A stretch of DNA of 64,000 nt from the NCBI GenBank assembly GCA_000017645.1, contig CP000781.1, positions 5,244,935 through 5,308,934 on the forward strand, in the 5' to 3' direction. The notes beneath the pieces are model-generated. The model worked only from the letters and a program-made list of their open reading frames with translations. It was not told where the DNA came from and searched no databases. The stretch comes from Xanthobacter autotrophicus Py2 (lineage in GTDB: Bacteria > Pseudomonadota > Alphaproteobacteria > Rhizobiales > Xanthobacteraceae). How positions within the stretch are numbered: position 1 is the first letter of the stretch; every line of letters begins with the position of its first letter. Below are positions 27,977 through 38,569 of this stretch, piece by piece. Made by a program: the position numbers and the translations under genes.

Positions 27977-29227
27977 ATGGACGAGCTGATCTTCCGCCTC
28001 GCGGTCGCGCTCGCCATCGGGCTGGTGGTGGGGGTGGAGCGGGGCTGGCGCGAGCGCACCGAGCCGCCCGGAAGCCGCACCGCCGGGGTGCGCACCTATG
28101 CGCTGTGCGGCCTGCTCGGCGGGGTCAGTGCGGCGCTTGCACAGGCGTTCGAAAGCCCGGCTGTCTTCATCGCCTCGAGCCTCGGCTTCGCCGCCGTCTT
28201 CGCCGGCTTCAAGTATCGCGAGATGGTGAAGGACGAGGATTTCGGCATCACCGGCATCATCGCCGCCCTTCTGGTGTTCGCCCTCGGCGCGCTGGCGGTG
28301 GCGGGAGACCCGGCGGCGGCAGGCGCGGCCGCCATTGCTGCCACCGGGCTTCTGGCGGCGCGCGAGGTGCTGCACGGCCTTCTTGCGAAGCTCACATGGG
28401 TGGAGCTGCGCTCGGCCCTCGTCCTGCTGGGGATGACGGTGATTGTCCTGCCCCTGCTGCCGGACCGCACCCTCGACCCGTTCGACAGCATCAACCTGCG
28501 GCAGATCTGGCTGTTCATGGTGCTGACTGCCACCATCTCCTTCGCCGGCTATGTGGCGGTGAGGGTGGCCGGGCCGGAAAAGGGCATCCTCATCAGCGCG
28601 CTGGCGGGGGCGCTGGTGTCCTCCACCGCCGTCACCATCGCCTTCGCCCGCCGCGCGGCGGCCGGGGAGCCGGCGACCCTGCTGGCCGGCGGCGCGGTTC
28701 TGGCGGCCATGGTCTCGCTGCTGCGGGTGCTGGTGATCTGCATGGTGGTCGCGCCCAGCCTGCTCGTCACCCTCGCCCCGCCGGCGCTGGCGGCGGCGCT
28801 GGCCTTTGCGGTCGCGGGTGGCGTCCTGGTGCGCCATGCCGGGGATGCGGAAGGCGAGGCCAGCCTTGGCAACCCGTTCGAACTCGGCCCCCTCGCCGCC
28901 TTCGCAGGCATGTTCGGCTTCGTCTCCGCGGTCAGCGGCATCCTCCTGAAATATGTGGGGCCGGGCAGCCTCTACCTCGTTAGCGCGGTGGCCGGCATCG
29001 TGGATGTGGACGTGCCGTCCCTGAACGCGGCCCGGCTCGCGGGCAACGGCCTGTCGCTGCACGGCGCCGCCCTCGCCATCCTGATCGCCATGGGCATGAA
29101 TGCGCTGGGGCGGGTGGGGTTCGCGGCGGCGGCAGGGCCCGCCGGCTTCACCCTGCGTCTCGGCGCGGCCACCGCCGCGGCGGCGGGAGCGGCGCTTGTC
29201 GTCCTGCTGGTGGCGCAGGGGTGGTGA
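27977..29227 (+). CDS. MgtC/SapB-like membrane protein (DUF4010 type)
   Basis: A 416-residue protein with about eleven to twelve hydrophobic segments. The N-terminus LAVALAIGLVVGVERGWRER and RTAGVRTYALCGLLGG is the MgtC/SapB signature; the remaining membrane part corresponds to the DUF4010 domain found fused to it. MgtC relatives affect magnesium homeostasis and survival in acid or host cells, but the DUF4010 group has no fixed function. A TATAAA box and a short purine-rich GGGAG lie before the ATG. It precedes recJ by 49 bases; a link is not obvious. Confidence 0.82.
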   Translation: MDELIFRLAVALAIGLVVGVERGWRERTEPPGSRTAGVRTYALCGLLGGVSAALAQAFESPAVFIASSLGFAAVFAGFKYREMVKDEDFGITGIIAALLVFALGALAVAGDPAAAGAAAIAATGLLAAREVLHGLLAKLTWVELRSALVLLGMTVIVLPLLPDRTLDPFDSINLRQIWLFMVLTATISFAGYVAVRVAGPEKGILISALAGALVSSTAVTIAFARRAAAGEPATLLAGGAVLAAMVSLLRVLVICMVVAPSLLVTLAPPALAAALAFAVAGGVLVRHAGDAEGEASLGNPFELGPLAAFAGMFGFVSAVSGILLKYVGPGSLYLVSAVAGIVDVDVPSLNAARLAGNGLSLHGAALAILIAMGMNALGRVGFAAAAGPAGFTLRLGAATAAAAGAALVVLLVAQGW

Positions 29228-29276
29228 TCGCTTCCGGTCGCTCGACGCGAGGGGCTGCATCTGGCTTGATGCGCCC

Positions 29277-31076
29277 GTGAACATAGCCTTGCCGAATCGC
29301 CTCTTCCTCGACGTCGCCCGTTCCGCCACCGGCCGCACCTGGCGCGAGCGCCTGGACGTGCGCGGCGCCCAGACCGCCCTCGCCATGGCCCAGCGCACCG
29401 GCATCAGCGAGCTGCTGGCCCGCGTGCTGGCCGGCCGCGACGTGCCGCTCGACGGGGTGGAGCAATATCTCGACCCCTCCATCCGCACCCTTCTGCCGGA
29501 TCCCGACACCCTCACTGACATGGGCGCCGCCGTGGCGCGCCTGTCGCGCGCGGTGACGAGCGGCGAGCAGGTGGCGGTGTTCGGCGACTATGACGTGGAC
29601 GGCGCCTGCGCCACCGCCCTCATGGTGGGCGTGCTGCGGGCGGCGGGCCTCGATCCACTGTTCCACATCCCCGACCGCATCTTCGAGGGCTATGGCCCCA
29701 ACGTGCCGGCCATCGAGCAACTGGCGGCGCGCGGCGTCACGCTGCTGGTGACGGTGGATTGCGGCACCACCTCCATGGAGCCGCTCGCCGCTGCCCGGCG
29801 CCTCGGCATGGATACGGTGGTGATCGACCACCACCAGTCCGGCGAGCGCCTGCCGGACGCCGCCGCCATCGTGAACCCCAACCGGGAGGACGACCTCTCG
29901 GGCCTCGGCCATGTGTGCGCGGCGGGCCTCGCCTTCATCACCGCGGTGGGGCTGGTGCGGGCGTTGCGCCAGAACGGCCATTTCAACACCGCCCGCCCGG
30001 CCCCGGACCTGCTGGACACCCTCGATCTGGTGGCGCTCGCCACCGTGGCCGACGTGGTGCCGCTGAAGGGCCTCAACCGCGCCTTCGTCACCAAGGGCCT
30101 CCTTGCCATGCGCCGGCGCGGCCGCATCGGCCTCACCGCGCTGATGGACGCGGCCCGGCTCGACGGGCCGCCACGCCCGTTCCATCTCGGCTTCCTCATC
30201 GGCCCGCGCATCAATGCCGGCGGGCGCATCGGCGAGGCGACGCTGGGGGCGAAATTGCTCCTCACCCAGGACCCGGCCGAGGCCCGCCAGATCGCCGCCG
30301 AGCTGGACCGGCTCAACGGCGAACGGCAGGAGGTGGAGCGCGCCATCCTCGCCGCCGCCGAGGCGGAGGCCGAGGCCGCGCTGGGCCTCAGCGACGAAGG
30401 CTCGGTGATCGTGGTGAGCGGGGATGGCTGGCACCCCGGCGTCGTGGGCCTCGTGGCGTCGCGGCTGAAGGAGCGCTTCCAGCGCCCCGCCTTCGCCATC
30501 GCCTTCAACGGGGAGACCGGCACCGGCTCCGGCCGCTCGCTGCCCGGCGTCGACATCGGCCGGGCCGTGCGCGCGGCGCTGGAGGCAGGACTGCTGGTGA
30601 AGGGCGGCGGCCATGCCATGGCGGCCGGACTCACGGTGGAACGCGCGCGCCTCGGTGCCTTGCGCGCAGCCTTCGAGGAGCGCCTCGCCGCCGACGTGGC
30701 GCGGGCGCGGGCCGAGGGCACGCTGTCCATCGACGGCGCCCTCACCGCGCGGGGGGCGACGACGGACCTCGTCGAGATGGTCTCCCGCGCCGGCCCGTTC
30801 GGCGCCGGCAATGGGGAGCCGGTGTTCGCCTTTCCCGGCCATCGCATCAGCTATGTGGAGAGCTTTGGCGCCGGCCATGTGCGGGCGCGCATCTCATCCC
30901 CAGACGGCACCACCCTGAAGGCCACCGCCTTCCGCTGCGCCGAGGAGCCGCTCGGCCGCGCCCTGCTGGCCGCGCGCGGGCGGCCCCTGCACGTGGCCGG
31001 CAGCCTGGAACTGGACACCTGGCAGGGCGAGACCCGCGTGGCGCTGCGCATGCGCGACGTGGCCGAGCCCGGCTGA
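29277..31076 (+). CDS. recJ: Single-stranded-DNA-specific exonuclease RecJ
   Basis: A 599-residue 5'-3' ssDNA exonuclease of recombination and mismatch repair. DHH-superfamily metal motifs are intact: FGDYDVDGACATALM (near residues 99-113), VDCGTTSMEP, and VIDHHQSG (about 182-189). The DHHA1 part shows GRSLPGVDIGRAVRAAL and KGGGHAMAAGLTV, with the OB-like C-terminus after it. I chose GTG at 29277 (NIALPNRLFLDVARSATGR); the frame is open upstream into the preceding gene, but those residues do not resemble RecJ. Confidence 0.94.
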   Translation: MNIALPNRLFLDVARSATGRTWRERLDVRGAQTALAMAQRTGISELLARVLAGRDVPLDGVEQYLDPSIRTLLPDPDTLTDMGAAVARLSRAVTSGEQVAVFGDYDVDGACATALMVGVLRAAGLDPLFHIPDRIFEGYGPNVPAIEQLAARGVTLLVTVDCGTTSMEPLAAARRLGMDTVVIDHHQSGERLPDAAAIVNPNREDDLSGLGHVCAAGLAFITAVGLVRALRQNGHFNTARPAPDLLDTLDLVALATVADVVPLKGLNRAFVTKGLLAMRRRGRIGLTALMDAARLDGPPRPFHLGFLIGPRINAGGRIGEATLGAKLLLTQDPAEARQIAAELDRLNGERQEVERAILAAAEAEAEAALGLSDEGSVIVVSGDGWHPGVVGLVASRLKERFQRPAFAIAFNGETGTGSGRSLPGVDIGRAVRAALEAGLLVKGGGHAMAAGLTVERARLGALRAAFEERLAADVARARAEGTLSIDGALTARGATTDLVEMVSRAGPFGAGNGEPVFAFPGHRISYVESFGAGHVRARISSPDGTTLKATAFRCAEEPLGRALLAARGRPLHVAGSLELDTWQGETRVALRMRDVAEPG

Positions 31077-31153
31077 GGCGCGGCCGGCCCGGCAGTCCTT
31101 GGCGTGTGGCTGACAGGTTGAGCCAACCGATCGAGATAACAGAGGCTTCTTCC

Positions 31154-31840
31154 GTGAAGGGACTGCTCACGATCCTGCTCTGCTTCAATGCCGGCTTCGT
31201 GGATGCGGCCGGCTTCGTCGCCCTCGGCGGGCTGTTCGCCGCCCATGTCACCGGCAATATCGTGATCATCGCCGCGGCCGTGGCCCATGGCGATATGCCG
31301 TCGCTGGCCAAGATCATCGCCATGCCCGTGTTCGCCGTGGTGGTGATCGCTTCGCGGCTGTTCAGCCAATCCATGGCAGCGCGCGGACGGGATGATTTCC
31401 GCATGCTGATGGCGGTGAAGCTGGTGCTGCTCGCCCATGCTGGGCTTGTGGCGGTTCAATCGGGACCCTTCCCCGATCCGGACACGGCGGCCGCCACCAT
31501 GATGGCGATGACACTTGTGAGCGCCATGGCATTGCAGAACGCGCTCCACCGCACCCACCTCACCGACACGCCGCCCTCGACCGTCATGACCGGCACGCTC
31601 ACGCAGATCCTGTTGGATCTCACCAGTCTCTGGCGGCCGGCGGTGGGCGCCGATGTGGCGCAGAACCGCGCCCGCCTCGCGCGCATGAGCACGAATCTGG
31701 GCGCATTCGCCTTGGGCTGCGGCACCGCCGGCCTGCTCTATCTGACGGTGGGCATGTGGTGCATGCTGCTGCCGCCGCTGGTCGCCGCGGCGGAGATCTT
31801 CACCCTGGGGCCGGACCAAAGCCCGGTGCGGGCCGGCTGA
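31154..31840 (+). CDS. DUF1275 (YoaK-type) membrane protein
   Basis: A 228-residue protein with about six hydrophobic segments and the family hallmarks FNAGFVDAAGFVALGGLFAAHVTGNIV at the N-terminus and QNALHRTHLTDTPPSTVMTGTLTQ in the middle. The family is widespread in proteobacteria and its transport role is not established. The GTG at 31154 is preceded by AGAGG; no ATG start is available. It converges on the ParA partner gene with 12 bases between stops. Confidence 0.85.
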   Translation: MKGLLTILLCFNAGFVDAAGFVALGGLFAAHVTGNIVIIAAAVAHGDMPSLAKIIAMPVFAVVVIASRLFSQSMAARGRDDFRMLMAVKLVLLAHAGLVAVQSGPFPDPDTAAATMMAMTLVSAMALQNALHRTHLTDTPPSTVMTGTLTQILLDLTSLWRPAVGADVAQNRARLARMSTNLGAFALGCGTAGLLYLTVGMWCMLLPPLVAAAEIFTLGPDQSPVRAG

Positions 31841-31852
31841 GGGCCCGCCCCC

Positions 31853-32344
31853 TCAGCGTTCCTCGGACACCCGCAGCGCGGCGCGGCCGGTGATCTTGCG
31901 CTTGCGCGGGGCCGGTGCGGCGGCTTGATCCTTCAAAGGTTCGTCCTTCGCCGCCGCATCCTTGCCCGCAGGCGCCTTCTTCGAGGCCGCCTTCTTCGCC
32001 GGCTTCTCGGGCGGGGCGGCGGGCTGGCGGCTGCCATCGGCGAGGGCGAGCAGGGCCTTGATGCGATCCCCCGGCTGGGCCAGCGCCGGCCCGTGGGGAT
32101 CGGCGCGGGTGAGCAGCCCCTTGGTCTTGGGCGCCGGCACGCCGTCCAGCGCCTCCGCAAAGGCCGCGGGACCGAGCAAGGTGCGGATCTGCCGGACCTC
32201 ATCCAGCGTGGTGCCGTCGGCGATCAGCTGGGTGCGCACGATTTCGTTCACCGCCTTGCGCGCGGCATTTCCGGCGGCGGGAAACAGCGCAGCCTTGCCG
32301 CCGATGGCCCCGAGCAGCCGGAAAAAATCGGTTTCCTCACCCAT
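31853..32344 (-). CDS. Partner protein of the orphan ParA, unknown function
   Basis: A 163-residue protein. The first 90 residues are predicted helical (FFRLLGAIGGKAALFPAAGNAARKAVNEIV, then TLDEVRQIRTLLGPAAFAEAL); the last 60 are disordered, rich in Ala, Lys and Pro (KPAKKAASKKAP), and end in RKRKITGRAALRVSEER. The basic tail could bind DNA or an acidic surface. Its ATG lies inside the 3' end of the ParA gene (8-base overlap), so the two are co-translated and probably work together. No family recognised. Confidence 0.7.
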   Translation of the reverse strand: MGEETDFFRLLGAIGGKAALFPAAGNAARKAVNEIVRTQLIADGTTLDEVRQIRTLLGPAAFAEALDGVPAPKTKGLLTRADPHGPALAQPGDRIKALLALADGSRQPAAPPEKPAKKAASKKAPAGKDAAAKDEPLKDQAAAPAPRKRKITGRAALRVSEER

Positions 32345-33245
32345 CGAGCCGTCTCCGTGTCTCGGTCACGAGGTCGCGCACCTGACCCAGCGCCCGGTTC
32401 CATTTCTGCTCGAATGTGGGCGCATAGGGAAAGTTTTCCGGATCCATGGCCCGTTCGATGGAGGCTTGGTTGTCCACCTCCAGATCGAACATCTCGAACA
32501 CCGCGTCGGGCTCTTCCGCTTCGTTGCGCAGGCTGGCGAGGGTCTCGCGATGCTGGATCTTGTTGCCGTTCACCCGGCTGGCCAGCACCACCGGCCGCCT
32601 CTTGGGCTGCGGCAGCGCGGAGCGGGTGACGTGCGCATTCTCCCACACCGAGGCACGGAAGGCATCAAAGCCGAGGGTGGAAAGATAATCGGGGATGGTG
32701 GGCACGACCACCATGTCGGCGAGGCGGATGGCCACCTCGGTGAAGGCGGAGATGCCGGGCGCGCAATCGAACAGCACATAATCGTAGCGCGCCTTGAGCA
32801 GGACCAGCGCCTCCTCAAGCACCTTCAGCGACTGGCCCTCCAGCGAGCGGATGCCGTAATTCTTCTCGGTGAGGCGCAGCACGATCTCCCGCTCCAGAAG
32901 GCGCAGGCGGGGGCTGGCCACCACCATGTCGATGGCCAACGGCTCGCCAGCCTTCATGACGTGGGAGATGTCGCGCGCCAGATAGTCGGTGATGGGGGTG
33001 CGATCGCCATAGAGCAGGCGATCGGCGAGGAAGGATGTCACCGACCGGCGCTGTTCCAGGATTGCCTTCAGCTGGTCGTCCGGGGCGAAGCAATAGGAGG
33101 CGTTGGCCTGGGCGTCGAGGTCGAGCACCACCACCCTGTGCCCGGCCTCGGCCAGCCCTTCCGCCAGCATGACCACCGTGGTGGTCTTGCCGACGCCCCC
33201 CTTCATGTTGGCAACGGCGATCACTCGCCCGTCAGCATTCGCCAT
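32337..33245 (-). CDS. ParA/MinD-family ATPase (orphan)
   Basis: A 302-residue deviant Walker-A ATPase: MKGGVGKTTT at residues 14-23 with the signature lysine, DLDAQANASYCF as the switch region and VLFDCAPGISAF as Walker B. Such ATPases position chromosomes, plasmids or protein clusters by dimerising on DNA. No parB or parS-like repeat is nearby, and the neighbours are unrelated transport and repair genes, so this is a stand-alone positioning ATPase rather than the chromosomal ParA. It overlaps the downstream gene by 8 bases. Confidence 0.88.
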   Translation of the reverse strand: MANADGRVIAVANMKGGVGKTTTVVMLAEGLAEAGHRVVVLDLDAQANASYCFAPDDQLKAILEQRRSVTSFLADRLLYGDRTPITDYLARDISHVMKAGEPLAIDMVVASPRLRLLEREIVLRLTEKNYGIRSLEGQSLKVLEEALVLLKARYDYVLFDCAPGISAFTEVAIRLADMVVVPTIPDYLSTLGFDAFRASVWENAHVTRSALPQPKRRPVVLASRVNGNKIQHRETLASLRNEAEEPDAVFEMFDLEVDNQASIERAMDPENFPYAPTFEQKWNRALGQVRDLVTETRRRLDG

Positions 33246-33316
33246 CGGTGCCCCATCCCCGCCCGTTTGTGCGACGCAACATAACGGGGGAGAGGTGCCC
33301 GCTCAATACAACCAGA

Positions 33317-34708
33317 TCAATACAATCCGGTCAGATAGTAGAAGCCGATGACGAAAAATACCGCCGCTGTCTTGATGAGGGTGATGGCGAAGATGTCGCC
33401 GTAGGACTGGCGGTGCGACAGGCCGGTCACCGCCAGCAGGGTGATGACGGCGCCGTTGTGCGGCAGCGTGTCCATGCCGCCGGAGGCCATGGAGGCCACG
33501 CGGTGCATCACCTCCAGCGGAATGCCGTGGGCGTTCGCCTGGGCGATGAACTGGTCCGCCATGGCCGCGAGCGCGATGGACAGGCCGCCCGACGCCGAGC
33601 CGGTGATGCCGGCTAGCGTCGTCACCGTGATCGCCTCGTTGACCAGCGGGTTGGGGATGGCGCTGAGGGCGGACTTGATGACGAGGAAGCCGGGCAGCGC
33701 CGCTATCACCGCGCCGAAGCCGTATTCCGTCGCCGTGTTCAGGCTGGCGAGCAGCGCGCCGGCGACGGCATCCTTGGAGCCGCCGGCGAACTTGCCGGCA
33801 ATCGCCTTGAAGCCGAACACCACCACCGTGAGGATGCCGAGCAGCAGCGCCGCCTGCACCGACCAGATGGCCGCCCAGGTGCTGGTGGGCACGGTGACCG
33901 CCGCCGCGCCGTCCACCAGGGTGGCGCTCGCGGTGGTGCCGAACCAACCGGGGATGTAGCGGGCGAAGATGAGATTGGCGATGCCCACCACCACCAGCGG
34001 CAGCAGCGCGAGGAAGGGCGACACCAGCGGGACGGTCTCGTCCACCACCACCTCGTTGATGTGGCCCTCGCCGTAGCCCTCGCCCTTCTTCTGGGCCTGG
34101 CGGCGGCGGAATTCCAGGTAGCTGATGCCGACCACCAGCATGAAGAGGGAGCCCACGATGCCGAGGATGGGCGCGGCATAGGCGGTGGTGTGGAAGAAGG
34201 TGGTGGGGATGATGTTCTGGATCTGCGGGGTGCCGGGCAGCGTGTCCATGGTGAAGGAGAAGGCGCCGAGCGCCACCACCGCCGGCAGCAGCCGCTTGGG
34301 AATGCCCACCTGGCGGAACATCTCCGCGCCGAACGGATAGACCGCGAACACCACCACGAACAGCGATACGCCGCCATAGGTGAGCAGCGCGCCCACCAGC
34401 ACGATGGACAGCACGGCCCGTGCCGGCCCCAGGAGCTTCACGATAGAGGAGACGATGGAGCGCGAGAAACCCGACAGCTCGATGAGCTTGCCGAACACCG
34501 CGCCCAGCAGAAACACCGGGAAGTAGAGCTTGATGAAGCCCACCATCTTTTCCATGAACAGGCCGGAAAAGATGACGGGCACCGCCGACGGGTCGGTCAG
34601 CAGGACGGCGCCGATGGCCGCCACCGGCGCGAACAGGATGACGCTGAAGCCGCGATAGGCCACCAGCATCAGGAAGCCGAGCGCGGCAAGGCAAATGAGG
34701 AAGCTCAT
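33317..34708 (-). CDS. GntP-family permease
   Basis: A 463-residue inner-membrane transporter with about twelve hydrophobic segments. Its repeats (FGKLIELSGFSRSIVSSIVKLLG; GGVSLFVVVFAVYPFGAEMFRQVGIPKRLLP; GITGSASGGLSIALAAMADQFI) are characteristic of the GntP/CitMHS-related gluconate:H+ symporter group, which also imports glycerate, fructuronate and hydroxybutyrate-like acids. I chose the ATG at 34708 because the frame upstream of it is not hydrophobic. No adjacent sugar-acid enzyme gene tells the substrate. Confidence 0.85.
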   Translation of the reverse strand: MSFLICLAALGFLMLVAYRGFSVILFAPVAAIGAVLLTDPSAVPVIFSGLFMEKMVGFIKLYFPVFLLGAVFGKLIELSGFSRSIVSSIVKLLGPARAVLSIVLVGALLTYGGVSLFVVVFAVYPFGAEMFRQVGIPKRLLPAVVALGAFSFTMDTLPGTPQIQNIIPTTFFHTTAYAAPILGIVGSLFMLVVGISYLEFRRRQAQKKGEGYGEGHINEVVVDETVPLVSPFLALLPLVVVGIANLIFARYIPGWFGTTASATLVDGAAAVTVPTSTWAAIWSVQAALLLGILTVVVFGFKAIAGKFAGGSKDAVAGALLASLNTATEYGFGAVIAALPGFLVIKSALSAIPNPLVNEAITVTTLAGITGSASGGLSIALAAMADQFIAQANAHGIPLEVMHRVASMASGGMDTLPHNGAVITLLAVTGLSHRQSYGDIFAITLIKTAAVFFVIGFYYLTGLY

Positions 34709-35125
34709 GGGATATCCGACAATGAAAGGGAATCGCGATGGGATGATAGGGAAGCTAACCTGTCCCAACACATCTGGCGACTAGACTTGAGTTTGCATCG
34801 CCCACAGCGGAGAGGCGGCCCCGATCAAGAGCAGCAAAGCAACAAGATGCGATGACAAAGCGCACGCGTGGCCTGCCGGCGACCGTCGGCCGGGAACTAT
34901 CCGGACAGAATTGACGCTACGGCATGTCAGTGCGACCGCGCAGCAATGGCACGGGACACGGGCAACAACCTGAGCGCTTCGCACATCACGCTCCGCGGAC
35001 GGCCCATTATCTTTTGGAAACACCACTATTGCCTTGGTGCACCCGCGCAGCAGCGCGCCGGGGTCCAGCACCGGGAGTGACGCTGCGCCAGATGGCCGGC
35101 GACGAAACCTTGCCGGGCGAAGGAA
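34709..35125. other. Non-coding stretch between argC and the GntP permease
   Basis: Lies upstream of the permease and downstream of argC on the - strand, so it must hold the permease promoter. It is less GC-rich than its surroundings between about 34710 and 35040. I see no -35/-10 pair with correct spacing, no repeat and no credible gene. Confidence 0.5.
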
Positions 35126-35146
35126 GAGGCCGCGCTCGGCGGCCTC
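35126..35146 (-). terminator. Terminator hairpin after argC
   Basis: An 8-base stem (GAGGCCGC / GCGGCCTC) with a 5-base loop begins 5 bases after the argC stop on the - strand and is followed by a T-rich CTTCCTT. Confidence 0.65.
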
Positions 35147-35151
35147 CCCAC

Positions 35152-36204
<1,053 letters not shown>

Positions 36205-36450
36205 CTTCATCTCCTCACGCACGCCACCACCACTCCCGAGAAGGGAACGGCGAGGTGGGGCGACGGTCTGTACACCCATCGTTTATCAGGGAAAAGACAG
36301 CGCGCCTCCGCCCGGGCCTGCGATCTGACGGCGCGCGTTGTCGTTTCCGTTCTGTTCCCATCGGCGCCGGCCTCTGCCATGCTGTGAACAGCGACGCCTT
36401 CTCCCTGCGCGCGATTCGCGCAGGACCGGCCCTTCTGCTATCGAGCGCCC

Positions 36451-38487
36451 ATGTCCCAATCCGACGATCTTTTCGGCTCCACCCCGCGTCCGAAGCCCGC
36501 CGGCAAGCCGGCCAAGGCGGCAGCTGCCGCCGTGCCGGCCATGGATGCCGACTACACCGCCGCGCACATTGAGGTGCTCGAAGGACTGGAACCGGTACGT
36601 CGCCGGCCCGGCATGTATATCGGCGGCACCGATTCGAAGGCGCTGCACCACCTCTTCGCCGAGGTGATCGACAATTGCATGGACGAGGCGGTGGCCGGGC
36701 ACGCCACCTTCATCGAAGTGCAGATGGCGGCGGACGGCTATCTCACCGTCTCCGACAACGGGCGCGGCATTCCGGTGGAGGAACACCCCAAGTTCCCCGG
36801 CAAGTCGGCCCTCGAAGTGATCATGACCACCCTGCACGCCGGCGGAAAGTTCGACAGCAAGGTCTACGAGACGTCCGGCGGCCTCCACGGCGTCGGCATC
36901 TCGGTGGTGAACGCGCTGTCCGACGACCTCGAGGTGGAGGTGACGCGCAACCAGACCCTCTACCGCCAGAGCTTCTCCAAGGGCGTGCCCCAGGGCAAGC
37001 TGAAGGAAGTCGGCCGCATCACCAACCGGCGCGGCACCCGTGTGCGCTTCCATCCGGACCCCGAGATCTTCGGCCCCTCCGCCCGCTTCGAGCCGGCCCG
37101 GGTGTTCCGCATGGCCCGCTCCAAGGCCTATCTGTTCGGCGGCGTGGAAATCCGCTGGTCCTGCGACCCCGAGCTGCTGAAGGGCATCGAGGGGGTTCCG
37201 GAGAAGACCAGCTTCCGCTTCCCCGGCGGCCTGCGCGACTATCTCGCCGCCGACCTCGAAGGCCAGACCCTGGTGCATTCGGACATCTTCTCCGGCCGTA
37301 TCCAGAAGCCGGGCGGCCATGGCTCGGTGGAATGGGCGGTGGCATGGGTGGCGGACGCGGACGGCTCCATCTCCTCCTACTGCAACACCATCCCCACCCC
37401 CGACGGCGGCACCCATGAGAACGGCCTGCGGGCCGTGCTGCTGAAGGGGCTGAAGGATCATGCCGAGCGCTCCGGCCAGGGCAAGCGCGGCTCGGTCATC
37501 ACCGGCGACGATGTCACCACCGGCTGCGCCGCCATGCTCTCCGTGTTCGTGCGCGAGCCGGAATTCCAGGGCCAGACCAAGGACCGCCTCGCCACTGCCG
37601 AGGCCGCCCGCATCGTGGAACAGGGCCTGCGCGACCCGTTCGACCACTGGCTCGCTGCCAATCCGGTGCAGGCCAGCCGGCTGCTCGAGCACGTCATCGA
37701 CCGCGCCGAGGAGCGCCTGCGCCGCAAGCAGGAAAAGGAAGTCTCTCGCAAGACCGCCGTGCGCAAGCTGCGCCTGCCCGGCAAGCTGGCCGACTGCTCC
37801 AACACCGAGGCGGCCGGCTCCGAGATCTTCATCGTGGAGGGCGACTCGGCCGGCGGCTCGGCCAAGCAGGCACGCGACCGCAAGACCCAGGCCGTGCTGC
37901 CCCTGCGCGGCAAGATCCTGAACGTCGCCAGCGCCACCCGGGACAAGCTCGCCCAGAACCAGCAGCTCGCCGACCTCGGCCAGGCGCTGGGCTGTGGCAT
38001 GCTCTCCCATTATCGCGACGCGGATCTGCGGTACGAGAAGGTCATCATCATGACCGACGCCGACGTGGACGGCGCGCACATCGCCTCGCTGCTGGTCACC
38101 TTCTTCTTCCGGCAGATGCCGAAGCTGATCGAGGACGGCCACCTCTTCCTCGCCGTGCCGCCGCTCTACCGCATCACCCAGGGCGCCAAGACGCTCTATG
38201 CGCGGGACGACGCCCACAAGGAAAAGCTGCTGAAGAAGGAATTCACCGGCAAGGGCAAGGTGGAGGTGGGCCGCTTCAAGGGTCTCGGCGAGATGATGCC
38301 GGCTCAGCTGAAGGAAACCACCATGGATCCGCGCACGCGCACGCTCCAGCGTGTCACCATCGAGGATGCCGAGCAGGCGGCCACCACGGACCTCGTGGAA
38401 CGCCTCATGGGCAACAGGCCCGAGGCGCGCTTCGCCTTTATCTCCGAGCGCGCCGCCTTCGCCGGCGAGGCCTTGCTCGACATCTGA
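36451..38487 (+). CDS. parE: DNA topoisomerase IV subunit B
   Basis: A 678-residue GHKL ATPase subunit of the enzyme that decatenates daughter chromosomes. ATP-site motifs are EVIDNCMDEAVAG, DNGRGIPVEEH and GGLHGVGISVVNAL; the TOPRIM metal site is IFIVEGDSAGGSAKQARDRKTQAVLPLRGKILN-type, followed by DADVDGAHI and QLKETTMDPRTRTLQRV. The alphaproteobacterial form starts with a 30-residue Ala/Lys/Pro-rich extension before the fold. Features that separate ParE from GyrB, such as the shorter C-terminal part, are present. It diverges from argC. Confidence 0.94.
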   Translation: MSQSDDLFGSTPRPKPAGKPAKAAAAAVPAMDADYTAAHIEVLEGLEPVRRRPGMYIGGTDSKALHHLFAEVIDNCMDEAVAGHATFIEVQMAADGYLTVSDNGRGIPVEEHPKFPGKSALEVIMTTLHAGGKFDSKVYETSGGLHGVGISVVNALSDDLEVEVTRNQTLYRQSFSKGVPQGKLKEVGRITNRRGTRVRFHPDPEIFGPSARFEPARVFRMARSKAYLFGGVEIRWSCDPELLKGIEGVPEKTSFRFPGGLRDYLAADLEGQTLVHSDIFSGRIQKPGGHGSVEWAVAWVADADGSISSYCNTIPTPDGGTHENGLRAVLLKGLKDHAERSGQGKRGSVITGDDVTTGCAAMLSVFVREPEFQGQTKDRLATAEAARIVEQGLRDPFDHWLAANPVQASRLLEHVIDRAEERLRRKQEKEVSRKTAVRKLRLPGKLADCSNTEAAGSEIFIVEGDSAGGSAKQARDRKTQAVLPLRGKILNVASATRDKLAQNQQLADLGQALGCGMLSHYRDADLRYEKVIIMTDADVDGAHIASLLVTFFFRQMPKLIEDGHLFLAVPPLYRITQGAKTLYARDDAHKEKLLKKEFTGKGKVEVGRFKGLGEMMPAQLKETTMDPRTRTLQRVTIEDAEQAATTDLVERLMGNRPEARFAFISERAAFAGEALLDI

Positions 38488-38490
38488 CCC

Positions 38491-38523
38491 CCATAGCCTT
38501 TGAGCTTGCCTCAAGGGCTATGG
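38491..38523. terminator. Long hairpin between convergent parE and the MFS gene
   Basis: A 14-base stem with one G-T wobble and a 5-base loop begins 3 bases after the parE stop. There is no T run; its position suits both converging genes. Confidence 0.6.
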
Positions 38524-38569
38524 GTCAAGCCCGCGCGGCGCTTGAGCGAAGCCAATTGAAGACGCCCCC

